Position numbers and translations under genes: made by a program
Part shown: one piece after another, positions 43,714-54,200 of the stretch
How the letters are laid out: every line of letters begins with the position of its first letter
Numbering within the stretch: the first letter of the stretch is position 1
Notes under the pieces: model-generated
Databases searched by the model: none
The model's input: the letters and a program-made list of their open reading frames with translations, nothing else
What the model was told of the DNA's origin: nothing
Origin: Aurantiochytrium sp. KH105
Taxonomy: Eukaryota > Sar > Bigyra > Thraustochytrida > Thraustochytriidae
Assembly (NCBI GenBank): GCA_003116975.1
Contig: BGKB01000049.1
Span: forward strand, 1 to 64,000
Direction: 5' to 3'
Length of the DNA stretch: 64,000 bases

Positions 43714-46158
43714 CTAAGACGATTCCGAAGCAGGAGGGAAAAGCTGGACGCTACGGTCAAAGGAACAGCTTAGCACGTGGCCTGTAAACGGTGCACAGTT
43801 CTCGTCGAGCACTGCAACATCGCGAATAGACTGTGCATGGCCTTGGAGCTCCTGCACCTTTTCACCGGTGGCTACATCCCAGACAACAACCCCGACAGGA
43901 GTCTCCGAGTTGGACACCACATAGCGACCTGTAGGGTCCCATGCAATTCTTGATCTTGAAAATTCGGAACAGGTGTGGCCATACAGATTGCGGAACTGCT
44001 GCGTCGAGCCGGCCTTGAAGAGAATGATTCGACTCTTGTCGGTTGCTACGGCAAGGATGGGCAGACCACCCGGTGCGCAGGCCATATCGAGGACGGAAAA
44101 GGAGACAAAATCGTCGCCCTTCGCATTCATATTCACCTTAAGGACGCTCCCCACTGGCAGCGTCGCAGACTCTTCGCGCCGTTCTACGCACAGATACTGG
44201 AGACGATAGTCACCCCTGACGGCCACCACCAAACACAGGCTTCCCAAGCACTCGACAAAAGCGAGTGCATCCGGGCAGTCTGCGCACTGCAAAGTTCTCG
44301 CGTGCTGAATTGGACGTTCGCTCGCGCCAGCGTTGGCATCAACTCCGTCTTGAGAGCCTACTTGATAGACATGCACGGCATGGTCGCGGCCCGCAGATGC
44401 AAACCATGCGCCGTCCTCGGACCAGGCAAGCGCTGTGGCCATCTTAGTGTGCCCCTTAATGATTTCCGATCCTGGAACGAGCTCCATGCCCGTCTCAGAT
44501 AACGTGCTTGCGCCTTCTTCGCTTACCAGATCGGCGAGGGAAGCCTTGGTGCGCAGCAAGTTTACTTTGCCGTCCATGCAAATGACCAGGGCCTCCGGCT
44601 GATCACAATTCTTCGTCGCCGTTGTCGTCGTCGTCATCGTTGTCTTGGGGCGGAACTTGATGCCTACCACGGGCGCCGTACAGCGAAAAGGCCCAAAGGC
44701 CTGGCGCCCCGTTGCAGGATCCGTTGCGCAGAAAAGCTTGTCTGCCCCGCCGCTGAACACAAGTGGGCGACCAAGAGCTCCGACTCTTGTGGCCGCGACG
44801 CAGAGAATGTTCATCGTATGCATGCCACACATGGAGTACCGCTCACGATTTGCGTCAGAGAACGGAAGCTTTTCAATATTTTTTGACGAGTCAATCACCG
44901 TTGCGCGATCGCCATGGCCTTGCGGGAAATCGCCAGACAGGAGATCCGGAAGGCCAGCCTCCCCGCGCAAGAGCGCCTCGGCGCACGCAACGCGCTGTTT
45001 ATCGCTCTCGCTCGAGTACGTGGCGTAATTGGCGTCAGCTCCACCCGCTGCTGTGGAGGGATCTTTGGCACGATACGCGGCCAGGGCCTCTTCGTATGAG
45101 CTCGCCAGACGTCGACACTCTGCATGAAAGGCGTCCCGCAAGCCATCGACGAGGTGCTCAAGTCTTTCCTGATTGCTGTCATTTCCATGCTCGCTGTCGA
45201 TAGTATAATCAAGTGCAACCCGTGCGGGAACCGTTTCACCCCAAGCAAAGGAACGAAGCATGGCGAGCAAACGAGAGTCATCGAGAGGTCCTTCGTCCAT
45301 GGAGGCAACACCTTGGGAGGCTTGGCGCGCATCAACGAGGCCAGCCGCGTCAATTGAGGGAAGAATGCGGTCCAGCATGTGCTCAATTTCAAACTCGGGG
45401 TGACTTTGCAGGGCAAGAACACCACCGGGTGCGTTGGGTTCCACATTAGGCGCCAGGACCGGGATAAAGAACATTTCGTGGCGGCAGGTCGGGGAAGAAG
45501 CCAAATGTACGCTTCCCGGGGGCAGCGTCTCGACGCATTCGCCATGGGACTCGAGAATCCGCATCGGCCCTGCACCGAGCGGCGCCCATCTCATGAGTCC
45601 GAGAGCTGGCGTTGGCTCGATACGTTCGGCTCCAAAGACGAAACGGGAGTCAGGATTTTTGGCGACTTGTCCCCCGAGTGCCTTTGCCACGACCTGAGCG
45701 CCAAAGCAACCAGCAATGACTCGCGGGCGAACGAGCGTTCGTTCCTCAAAACCAGCAGGACGCTCTCGCACCACAAGGCGTACAAGATTTTCCAGAGGTC
45801 CAAGCCATTCGGCCTGATCCGGATCGTTCACCGAGTGCCTCGACCCAGTGAGCACGATCAAATCAATGCCGCCGTCATGGCCGGAGCGAAAGAGGAGATC
45901 TTTGCGAGGGAGTTCGCGCTTCACCACGTTAAAGAAGACGACTTCTTGCCTCGGGCCAGCTGCAACACGCCCATCAGCTTCTCCTTCTTGCTGGAGGTGC
46001 TCCTCGTCGTCGCCGGCATGGCGCACGAGCACCTCCTGGGCGCCGCTGTCGCCTTCCTCGCCCTCGGCGCCAAAGAGGGCCCGCGCCCAGATCGGCCCGA
46101 GGTCGCTCCAGACCTCCTTGTCCTCGCAGACCAGCACCGCCGCGCGAAGCACGCTCAT
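43714..46158 (-). CDS. Class I glutamine amidotransferase-like domain fused to a WD40 propeller, 814 aa
   Basis: The start is an ATG at 46158. Residues about 1-265 form a class I (triad) glutamine amidotransferase domain of the stand-alone GMP-synthase-like type: the oxyanion-side motif LTGSRHSVND (103-112), nucleophile Cys151 in VIAGCFGAQ, and His253-Glu255 in LQSHPEFE. The full Cys-His-Glu triad implies activity as a glutamine or gamma-glutamyl hydrolase; such domains include plant gamma-glutamyl peptidases. A helical linker (about 270-410) follows. Then comes a WD40 propeller (about 415-810), with repeats such as HTKMATALAWSEDGAWFASA and RIAWDPTGRYVVSNSETPVG, the last ending in SFDRSVQLF. 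The frame is continuous from ATG to TAG with no intron. The gene is divergent from the VOC gene. The domain assignments are firm; the substrate is unknown. Confidence 0.87.
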   Translation of the reverse strand: MSVLRAAVLVCEDKEVWSDLGPIWARALFGAEGEEGDSGAQEVLVRHAGDDEEHLQQEGEADGRVAAGPRQEVVFFNVVKRELPRKDLLFRSGHDGGIDLIVLTGSRHSVNDPDQAEWLGPLENLVRLVVRERPAGFEERTLVRPRVIAGCFGAQVVAKALGGQVAKNPDSRFVFGAERIEPTPALGLMRWAPLGAGPMRILESHGECVETLPPGSVHLASSPTCRHEMFFIPVLAPNVEPNAPGGVLALQSHPEFEIEHMLDRILPSIDAAGLVDARQASQGVASMDEGPLDDSRLLAMLRSFAWGETVPARVALDYTIDSEHGNDSNQERLEHLVDGLRDAFHAECRRLASSYEEALAAYRAKDPSTAAGGADANYATYSSESDKQRVACAEALLRGEAGLPDLLSGDFPQGHGDRATVIDSSKNIEKLPFSDANRERYSMCGMHTMNILCVAATRVGALGRPLVFSGGADKLFCATDPATGRQAFGPFRCTAPVVGIKFRPKTTMTTTTTATKNCDQPEALVICMDGKVNLLRTKASLADLVSEEGASTLSETGMELVPGSEIIKGHTKMATALAWSEDGAWFASAGRDHAVHVYQVGSQDGVDANAGASERPIQHARTLQCADCPDALAFVECLGSLCLVVAVRGDYRLQYLCVERREESATLPVGSVLKVNMNAKGDDFVSFSVLDMACAPGGLPILAVATDKSRIILFKAGSTQQFRNLYGHTCSEFSRSRIAWDPTGRYVVSNSETPVGVVVWDVATGEKVQELQGHAQSIRDVAVLDENCAPFTGHVLSCSFDRSVQLFPPASESS

Positions 46159-46248
46159 GATTGCTTGCGTGTGACGCGGTCTGACGACTCTCCTTGAGCT
46201 GAGCTATCAGCAAGATTTGGTCGGCGGCGGCCGTCGGCGGCGACGTTC

Positions 46249-46272
46249 AGAGAGAGAGAGAGAGAGAGAGAG
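46249..46272. repeat. (GA)n dinucleotide run
   Basis: Twelve uninterrupted AG dinucleotides, about 90 bp upstream of the GATase-WD40 start. Confidence 0.95.
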
Positions 46273-46297
46273 ACTTGACTTGCGCAACGCCGATTGC

Positions 46298-46364
46298 GCA
46301 AAGCAAAGCAAAGCAAAGCAAAGCAAAGCAAAGCAAAGCAGAGCAAAGTAAAGCAAAGCAGAGC
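46298..46364. repeat. (AAAGC)n pentanucleotide run
   Basis: About 13 copies of CAAAG/AAAGC with a few GAGC and TAAAGC variants, in the middle of the divergent promoter. Confidence 0.95.
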
Positions 46365-46373
46365 CGAAAAGAA

Positions 46374-46415
46374 GCGTCTGTAGCAGCAGCGACAGCGTCT
46401 GTAGCGGCAGCGACA
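46374..46415 (+). repeat. 21-bp direct duplication
   Basis: Two adjacent 21-bp copies beginning GCGTCTGTAGC differ at one base (AGCAGC versus GGCAGC). It lies about 120-160 bp before the VOC-gene ATG and may hold a duplicated regulator site. Confidence 0.9.
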
Positions 46416-46536
46416 GCGAGCAAAAGACGCGGGCGGAGACCAGACCTCCGACAGGGTATACAGCAGGCTACTCGTAGTATACGCATAACACAGCACAGCA
46501 AAAGAGTCTGAAGCTGCTTCGCGAGACGACAAAGCG

Positions 46537-47493
46537 ATGACGAGCCAAGATCACCACAACGAAGCTCAAGCGCCCCTCCTCTTGCTCGAACACCTGAACC
46601 TGAACATCCCAGACGTAGATCTCGCACGCGAGTTCTACGTGAGCGGCTTGCGATGCAAGGAAAACGTGAAACAGGATAGGACGCGCCTCCTTCACGTTAA
46701 CCTCGGCTTGAGTCAAATGCATCTGCCGCACAAAATTGGCATCAAGGTCGAGGAGCGAAAGCCCGTGCTCGAAGGCCAAGTTGTTCATGGATTTATCGAC
46801 TTTGGCACCAAGGAGAACCTAGAATCTCTCGCGCATCGACTGGATAATCTCGACACTCTGCGCGGCAAGATCAAGGTTGAGCCTCTCGCCGGTCAGGATG
46901 TCCTTCACGTCCGTGGTCCATTCGGAAACCACTTCCGGATCGCGCAGCTCTCGCAGGCAGAGTGCGCGCAAATCGAGGCTGAGGGCTCGCATCCTTGTGG
47001 CTCGGACATGATGCTGGCCCTTCGTCGCGTGGTTCTCTTTTGCCCACGGCAAAGTTCCAAAGCAATTGCAGACTTTTACAGCAAGTACCTTGCGTGTCAA
47101 ACCCGGCGATCCGCGTCGTCTTGCGAAGTGCTCTTTTCGAAGAATCAGATCCTGGAGTTTGTGGAATCCGACAAAGCGCCGCCCGCAAATGCATATGATC
47201 TCATGGAGTCGCAGCGTTTCCATGTGGCTCTCTATGTCAGCTCAGAGGAACGTTTGCTCAACGCATATCATCGCGCGGCGGCCGATGACCTTGTATATGT
47301 GAACCCACGCTTTCAAGGCGGGCCCATTGAATTTGCTTCGAGCAGTAGCGAAGCGGATGTGCGCAAGGGCCTGCAGTTCCGTTTGCGCGATGTTCCGAGC
47401 ACAGACTCCGAGGCATCGAAGGCGTTCCAGCTCGAGCACGAAGTCCGCAGCCCCAAGCACAAGGCCAACCCCCTCTTTGCGTCTCGCTTGTAA
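46537..47493 (+). CDS. Two-domain VOC (glyoxalase/dioxygenase-fold) protein, 318 aa
   Basis: Two vicinal-oxygen-chelate domains sit in tandem. The first (about 14-140) opens LLLEHLNLNIPDVDLAREFY and ends in the typical VRGPFGNHFRIAQL. The second (about 160-290) opens ALRRVVLFCPRQSSKAIADF. Metal-ligand positions are partly kept in domain one: His19 early, His84 in VVHGFIDF, but Gln where the usual C-terminal Glu sits. In domain two they are poorly kept. It may therefore bind a metal weakly or act as a binding protein rather than a glyoxalase I. The start at 46537 (GCGATGACG) follows the promoter directly. Family call good; reaction unknown. Confidence 0.75.
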   Translation: MTSQDHHNEAQAPLLLLEHLNLNIPDVDLAREFYVSGLRCKENVKQDRTRLLHVNLGLSQMHLPHKIGIKVEERKPVLEGQVVHGFIDFGTKENLESLAHRLDNLDTLRGKIKVEPLAGQDVLHVRGPFGNHFRIAQLSQAECAQIEAEGSHPCGSDMMLALRRVVLFCPRQSSKAIADFYSKYLACQTRRSASSCEVLFSKNQILEFVESDKAPPANAYDLMESQRFHVALYVSSEERLLNAYHRAAADDLVYVNPRFQGGPIEFASSSSEADVRKGLQFRLRDVPSTDSEASKAFQLEHEVRSPKHKANPLFASRL

Positions 47494-48246
47494 AGATTTC
47501 CCATTCTTTCTCAATGTGCGCTTGCCTGCCTTTTTCTCTCGTGAAATGCTCTTTCTACACGTTGGTGTCGACGGCTCCCGCATCTGCGGTGTCGCGGCAC
47601 GTTCCCACGATAGAGAATCTCGTTTCTTTCTTGGTGGTCTAGCTAGGCCTACAATGAACGACTTTCACTGCATGTTTGCAAAGCGAAGAAAACACCAAAG
47701 GCTAGCGGAGAGCCAAAGGGCCTTCCTTTTTTGCCTCGGTCTGATGCGTCGCATCCCTCCCATCTCGCTCAACAGCGTGAAGGCCCTAGCGGAGAGCTGC
47801 TAGGCTCATTGTCCAAAGAATGACTTTCATGCGCCGTCTATGAATAAAAATAACAGTGAAGCAAATAGGCCAAAGCCCTTCTGGGGCTGCTAGTGCTGCT
47901 CTCGGATTCGTCGTCGTCGAGCAGCCAAAGCTCGATCCGCGAGTGGCGGCAAGGAACCGCGAGTCGCGCGCACGTGCAGTGCGGCGCGGCGAGGCGGCGG
48001 GCTTGGTGGGCGGGTGCCCAGGCAGGCTGCACGTCGGACGGGCGGGCAAAGCGGAAAAGGCCCCCAGACTTTTCACAAAGAGTGTAGTGGCGGAAAGCAG
48101 AGCCGCTCGGCTTCGCTCGCCATTGGTTTTGCTTTGCATCCACAACCGAGGAGGAGGAGGAGGAGGAGGTCGTCAAGCGCAAGCTCACTCCAGACAGTGA
48201 CGCTCTTTCCTCTGCGTAGCAAAGGCTCCATCCGGCGCCAAAGAAG
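47494..48246 (+). promoter_or_regulatory. Intergenic region before VPS13
   Basis: 753 bp between two plus-strand genes. It holds the 3' UTR of the VOC gene and the VPS13 promoter. The 12-mer CTAGCGGAGAGC occurs twice (about 47702 and 47789), each time within a GGCC-rich context, and similar ATGACTTTCAT/ACGACTTTCAC segments are nearby. A GGA run is at about 48148-48167. No gene is seen. Confidence 0.5.
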
Positions 48247-51200
48247 ATGTTCGAGGGCTGGGTTGCCAACTTGCTTAATCGCGTTCTTGGCGCATACGTA
48301 GAAGATGGATGCTTTCGTCCAGACAAGGTGAGCACGAGCATCTACGGCGGCCATATGGTTCTTTCTGAACTCGAAGTGCGAAAGGACGCTTTTGACACGG
48401 TAGGGGTCCCTATTAAACTACGACGCGGCTTCATTGGCCAGGTAGACGTCAAGATTCCATGGACTCATCTTGGTAGTCAACCCGTAGAGATTTCCATCGA
48501 CCGCGTCTTTCTCATCCTCGAGCCTTCTCTGGAATACAATGAGCGGGACTATCAACGCAAAGTCAAAGCTCGCAAAAAGGCTGATCTTGCACGGGCAGAA
48601 TTGCGCAAGTCCTCTGGCATGACGAATCCTGCAGGAGACGCTGACGATACAGACGCCATCAGCAGGGCCCATATGAGCGAGGCCGAAGAAATGGCCAAGG
48701 TTGGATTCACCGCCAGGCTCATGAACAAAATCGTGGACAATATTGAACTCAATGTTCGTAATGTGCACGTGCGCTACGAGGACCGGGTCACGAATCCAAA
48801 GCACGCCTTTTCGGTTGGCGCCACGTGGGAGTCCCTCAAGATGCAATCCACGGATCGGCATTGGACGCCATGCTTTGTGGATTTGGTCTCTGAAATCAAG
48901 CGTCGGCTCGACGAGTCCGGCAAGTACTTGGAAAAGCTGCTGGCTTACAAGCTCTTTCGGCTGGACCACTTTGCAATCTACTGGGACCCCTTTCCTGGAA
49001 CGAGCACGAATGGCGCCGACCTCGATTACAGCACGTGCACCTTTGCCGAGATGGCAGCAATCTTTGAGCGAATGATTCCCAAGCGACAGCAGCAAGAAGA
49101 AGAAGATTATAGACTTGTCGAGCGCGAGACGCGGCGCGCGCGCGCCCAGGCTTCCCCTGCTGGGAGTGGGGCCGCGGGCGGCCTTGCCGGCGCAGGGAGC
49201 AACCATGGCAGCGCCGAAGAGCTCACCGATGGCCGCGGGTCCGCCTCGGATCGCCCACTCGAGGACTCTGAGCGAATACGAAGCGCTGCGGCGGCCGCGG
49301 CGGCCGCGGCGTCGGCAAGTCATCAAAAGACGCGCGCGCGCCTCGGTACCGGCGCCCAGCATTGCTTTGTTCTCGAGCCCGTCAGTCTAACGCTAAAAAT
49401 GCAGTCCAACCGTGACCCTCGCTTCCCTGAGAGCCCTGATACGGTTGTTGACTTGGACATTGCCACGGTGACGCTAGTTCTGGAGCGATTTCAGTATCTC
49501 GATGCATGGGAAATGCTCGCTGCTTTCGACGCTGCCGAAAAGTCGTACCCCTATGCCCAATTTCGCCCGCAGGGCGTTACTGTGCGTGACGCGCCGAGAA
49601 TTTGGTGGCAGTTCGCTATTCGAGCCACACTTGAAGATGTTCAAGAGCGCCGCAGAAGGTTTTCCCCCGAGTATATCACTGATCGTCGCCAAGACCGACT
49701 CCTGTACATTGAACTTTGGAAACGCAGTTTAGCTGGCCGACCTCGGAGCGAAGTAGCCGCCTCTGCGGGAACGCCCTCTCGCAAGGGTCAGCGCCCACAG
49801 TCATCCGTGGCTCAAGCCGCCGTCGACTCCCCGTTGCAGCTTCGCAGGGACATGATCCGCCGTGGGCGGCGGATCGCCGAGATACAGGGTACCCCGCGTT
49901 CGGCCGCAGAAAAACGTTTGAAGGAGCGACGCGCTGACTCAGCTTATGAAAGCGCAAGTCAAGGCCAGGGAAACGCAAGTCCGTCCTCGCGAGGCAACGA
50001 GGGGAATACGGGCGGAACTCTGCTCGATGAGGATGAGATTGCAGGAGATGGCGACGCAAGCACAACAATCGTTGTCACCGACTACCTTGAACTCAACGCC
50101 CACGAGCGCTCAATTCTCGAGGATCTCGAAGATCGCTACGACGTTCAGGATGTCATGTACTTTCGATCTCTCGCGGAACACCAGCTTCGACTCGAGCGTG
50201 CCCACCTTCGCCTCGTCGAGCTAGAACGTCGTGCATCAGGTCTTCCAGCCAGCGGTCCGACGGGGGCAGCCGAGGATACTCCAAGTTGGGCCGGAGCCGT
50301 CTTTGGCTGGGCAGGCTGGGCCGTGGGTCTGGGCGGCAGCTCTGGCGCGAGCCATGCGCAACAGCAGCGGCCTGCCACCTCATCCTCTGCTTCTGCGGCG
50401 GCCTTTCATCACGACAGACCGCTCATGACGCGCGAAGAGCAGGCGCGACTCTTTGAAATGCTTAGCTTTGACCCAACGGAGATTCTCGTCTCGGATCCCA
50501 ATGGAAATGATCCGGCCCGAGGCAAGCACGCTGGGTCGAAATCTCGGTCTGCAGGCCAAAGCGGGAATGGGGCGGCCGGCAAACTCGGGGCAAATGGAAA
50601 AGGCGGAGCAGCGGGCAAGACTGGTGGTGCCGGATCAAAGTCCACGAATGGGGCAGGAAACGGATCCGGACCGCGTGCTGCGCGCTTCAAGTCCGTCATG
50701 CGTTTTCGGATGGAGGAGTGTCGACTCCAACTTTGGGACAATGCAAATCCCGCTGATGCCCTTGCGACCCCTGATTTGCTCGTGGATGTGCACTTTTGGG
50801 GTACAAGTGTGCGTGTGTCCAAACGCGAAAATGGAACGGATCGAGCGCTCCTGTCTTTGGAGAATCTTGAAGTCTTTGACTGGTGCTCCAGCGACGAGCG
50901 CTTCACACGCATTGTTGCACTGAAAGAGATGACGGCTGGCCCCGGGCTTGGCCTTGCCGATACCTTTTCGTCGGGCGTTTCTGCCTTTTCGGATCTCGAT
51001 CGCGCATCGCATGTGACACCGCCCGCTTGGAGCGGGGCGGCTGAGCGCATGGAATTCAATTACCGAAAGCGCAAAGCCATGGAACGTCAGATGCTTCAGC
51101 GAAGCGCGCGCCAGTCGGAGCAGCGTCGTCGTCATTCAACATCCGTGAGCTCTGCCGCGTGGGCAGCAACGCTCGCTGGCTTTGACATTCCAGGAAGTGC

Positions 51201-54200
51201 AAGTTTAATGGAAGGAGACGATGGTCTGCCTGTGCCCGAACCTCTCTTGCCTTCCTTTTCCGATTTCGAAGGCAGTCGTCGCGGCGGAGGCCCTGGCGCA
51301 GGGCTTGGGACTGCAGGAATCGGAGACATTGACGAAACAACATCTTATCCTGAAGGTCTGAGTGAGGACGGATCATCGGCGCACCGCATGCTGAGGGCCC
51401 GGCACGTGGCAGCAGACTCGAACAGCGAGCTGTGGGGTGTTCGCTCGTCGCGCGGTCGTGGCATGCGCGCTTCGCGTCCTCGGGGCACGGCTGTCTTCTC
51501 CCTTGAGGTTGACTCGCACTGTCCGGAGACCGGTGCGGACATGTCGCTTCGATTACGTCTTCGCCCTCTTGAGCTGATCTATAGCCCATCGTGCGTCGAC
51601 CGCGTATCGGCAGCCTTTCAAATTCCGGACTCTGTATTCACCTACCGAGAGGCACAACTAGCCTCCATCAATGACTTTTCCAACGTGCAGTCGCGGAATC
51701 GGGCCAAGGTCGAGTACGCTTATCAGAATCACTTTTCCGTTTCGATGGACGTTGATATGCAGGCGCCGCTGCTCATTCTCCCTCAACAGGTTCCCGCAGG
51801 AACTGCAGAAGAGGACATCAAGCTCGTGCTGGTTGATTTTGGGCGTATGACCGTTCGCGACAAAGCGTTGTCGCCTGTCAAACGGGAGGCTCGTTCCTCC
51901 CGAGACGCTTCGCCATCACATCTGCCTACAAAGCGTTCTTCGCGAGATCGCACGGCAGCAGTCGGCGAATCTGGCAGCAAAGCGGCCAAGGTGTATGGAT
52001 CGCCTCTGATTGACCCCACCAACTCGCCTTCGTCATCGCTGGAGCCCCCGCGCTTGCGTGTGCGTGGAACGACAGGAAGTCTCGTGGAGAGCACGCTATC
52101 AACGAGCGAAATGTCGCGCTTTTTCGACGAGTACAAAATCTCTTGCTCCAACGTGCAGGTCCTTGCAACCAGTATGGACACAAACTGGCGGTCAGGCGCA
52201 GAACAACATCGTCGTCACATGCATGTCATTGATCGTTTCACGTTTAACGTCATCTTGTGCGTCAGCATCCTCCAATACGATCGGACGTTACCTCAGTACA
52301 AGTTTTCCGCCAACCTTCCATCGTTGCATATTCACCTTACTCCGGAGAAGTACGAAGCCATGGCGCAAGTTGCCAACTCGCTGCAGTCTGCTACTTCAAC
52401 CCAGGAATCCAACTATCGCGGCTTTGATGCTGGAGAGCTCGTCATCGGTGGAGGCGGCGACAGCGGCCCGCAAGCGCAAGGAAATGCACAAGGGTTCCCA
52501 TCGCGTGCCCCGGGGGAGGCGAGCCCTCGCTTTGCTTCCGTCTCGGACATTACCTCGCCCTTTCATCGGAGCGTGAGCTCGCCCCTTGCCGGTCTCTCAG
52601 GTATCGAGGGTCTCGCCCCACTCGACAGCCGCATGCCAAGTCTGCATTTGAACAGTAGCGCAGAGTCTGTTTCAAGCAGCGTCGGAGGCCATGCAAACTT
52701 GCGCCAGGATCGCTTCCACCGTCTCCCCTCCGTGACTTCGCTGGCTGCCTCGAGTGCGTCCACGACGGCAGCAGGCGGCCCAACCCCTGAAGAGCTTTCG
52801 CCTCGGCGTTCCAAGAGTTTCATGGGGACGACAGCATCCTCCTCGGGTCCGAGCGCCCCAGCTTCACCGCGTGGGCCCGCGGCGCGTCGACTCGATTCCT
52901 CGGACTGGGAGTCAGCATCCATTGCGGCCTCTCTTCACGAGACGCTCCGGACTGCAGATGAAGATCTTGTGGTACCGTCTCTCGAAGATGGCGGCGGCGG
53001 AGGAGGAGGCGTCGATGATATTGACGACTTTGATAATGACTTTTACACCACGGTGGGTTCCGTGGCTCACACTTCATTTCGTCGTCAGCAACTGTCTGAA
53101 AGCGAAAGCGTCTCGAGCTTTGTTTCGGCGCTTCAGGGCGACGAACTCGGCGAGGGTGGTCTCCAGCCAGACTCTGCAAGTGCCGACGAAACACCAAGAG
53201 CACGAACAAACGTGTCCTATCTTCAATGTTCAATGAGCATCGAGTTTATCATGCTGAGCGTGAGCCGGCCAAAGATCGTCCCGGGCGCCGCAGCCAACAC
53301 CACGCAAGCTACAGCGAAGAATGCTGCTCGCGCGAGACGACGTTCATTTGGACTGGACTCCATCGACGACAATGCACCGATCCGACGAGGGTCGAATGGT
53401 CTCTCTGGCCCGTCTCGTTATACATCCGCCAACAGTCAGAGTGTCAGCGAGCGAGAAGGCGCGACCGCGAGCACCTCCGACATGAGTCGCGAGCTTGGAT
53501 CTCCGCGACAAAAGCCTGTCATCAAGCCTCACGTCCGGGATTGGCTCGATGAAATCAATGAGCTCGAGCGGCGAGAGGGCTCTCCGTCTCTGTTTCATTA
53601 CTCGCGAAAAACAAAGACACCCACCAAGTCCTTGGACGCCACCGTGAAGCAAAGCGCCAACGCGGGCTCCCGAAGCGCCGTGAGTGACAAAATGAAGCGC
53701 TTTTCATCGTCCCTCATTGACGAAGCCCTCGAGGAAGTTCTTGCAGGCGAGAGCGACGATGAAGAGGGCACGGGCGACCGCACGGAAAACGAGAATCTAG
53801 GCAAAAGTGGTGCCAAAACGAGCGACGACGAAGAAGACCCCAGCGTCGCGGCCGGTGAAAATGATGACGCAATGGCCCGAGAAGTCGTATACGAAGAGTA
53901 CGAGGGAATCGTTCTCGTTCTGGTCGAGAACATTTGTTTTCAGGCGTCTCTTCGCACCATGGAAACCTCCGTTGACTTCTCCATGCGCTCCGTCACAGTA
54001 CACGATGTCGTCGGCCAAGACCTTACAGAAGTTCGACTGAGCCCTGGTATTGCGGACCGTCTGGCCGAGTTCCCTCAGCTCGTGAAGCGCGCCACGACAC
54101 AGACACCCATGCGCTCACGCTCGAATACTCGCCTTCTTGAACGTCGCATCGACAGACCTCGGCTTCATTCCGAGGTCGAGAACGAAGGGTCCTTTTTCGC

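Larger units (their letters stand above)
46159..46536. promoter_or_regulatory. Divergent promoter between the GATase-WD40 and VOC genes
   Basis: About 378 bp between two ATGs, densely filled with short repeats: a GA run, an AAAGC run and a 21-bp duplication, each listed. No other gene is seen. Confidence 0.65.
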
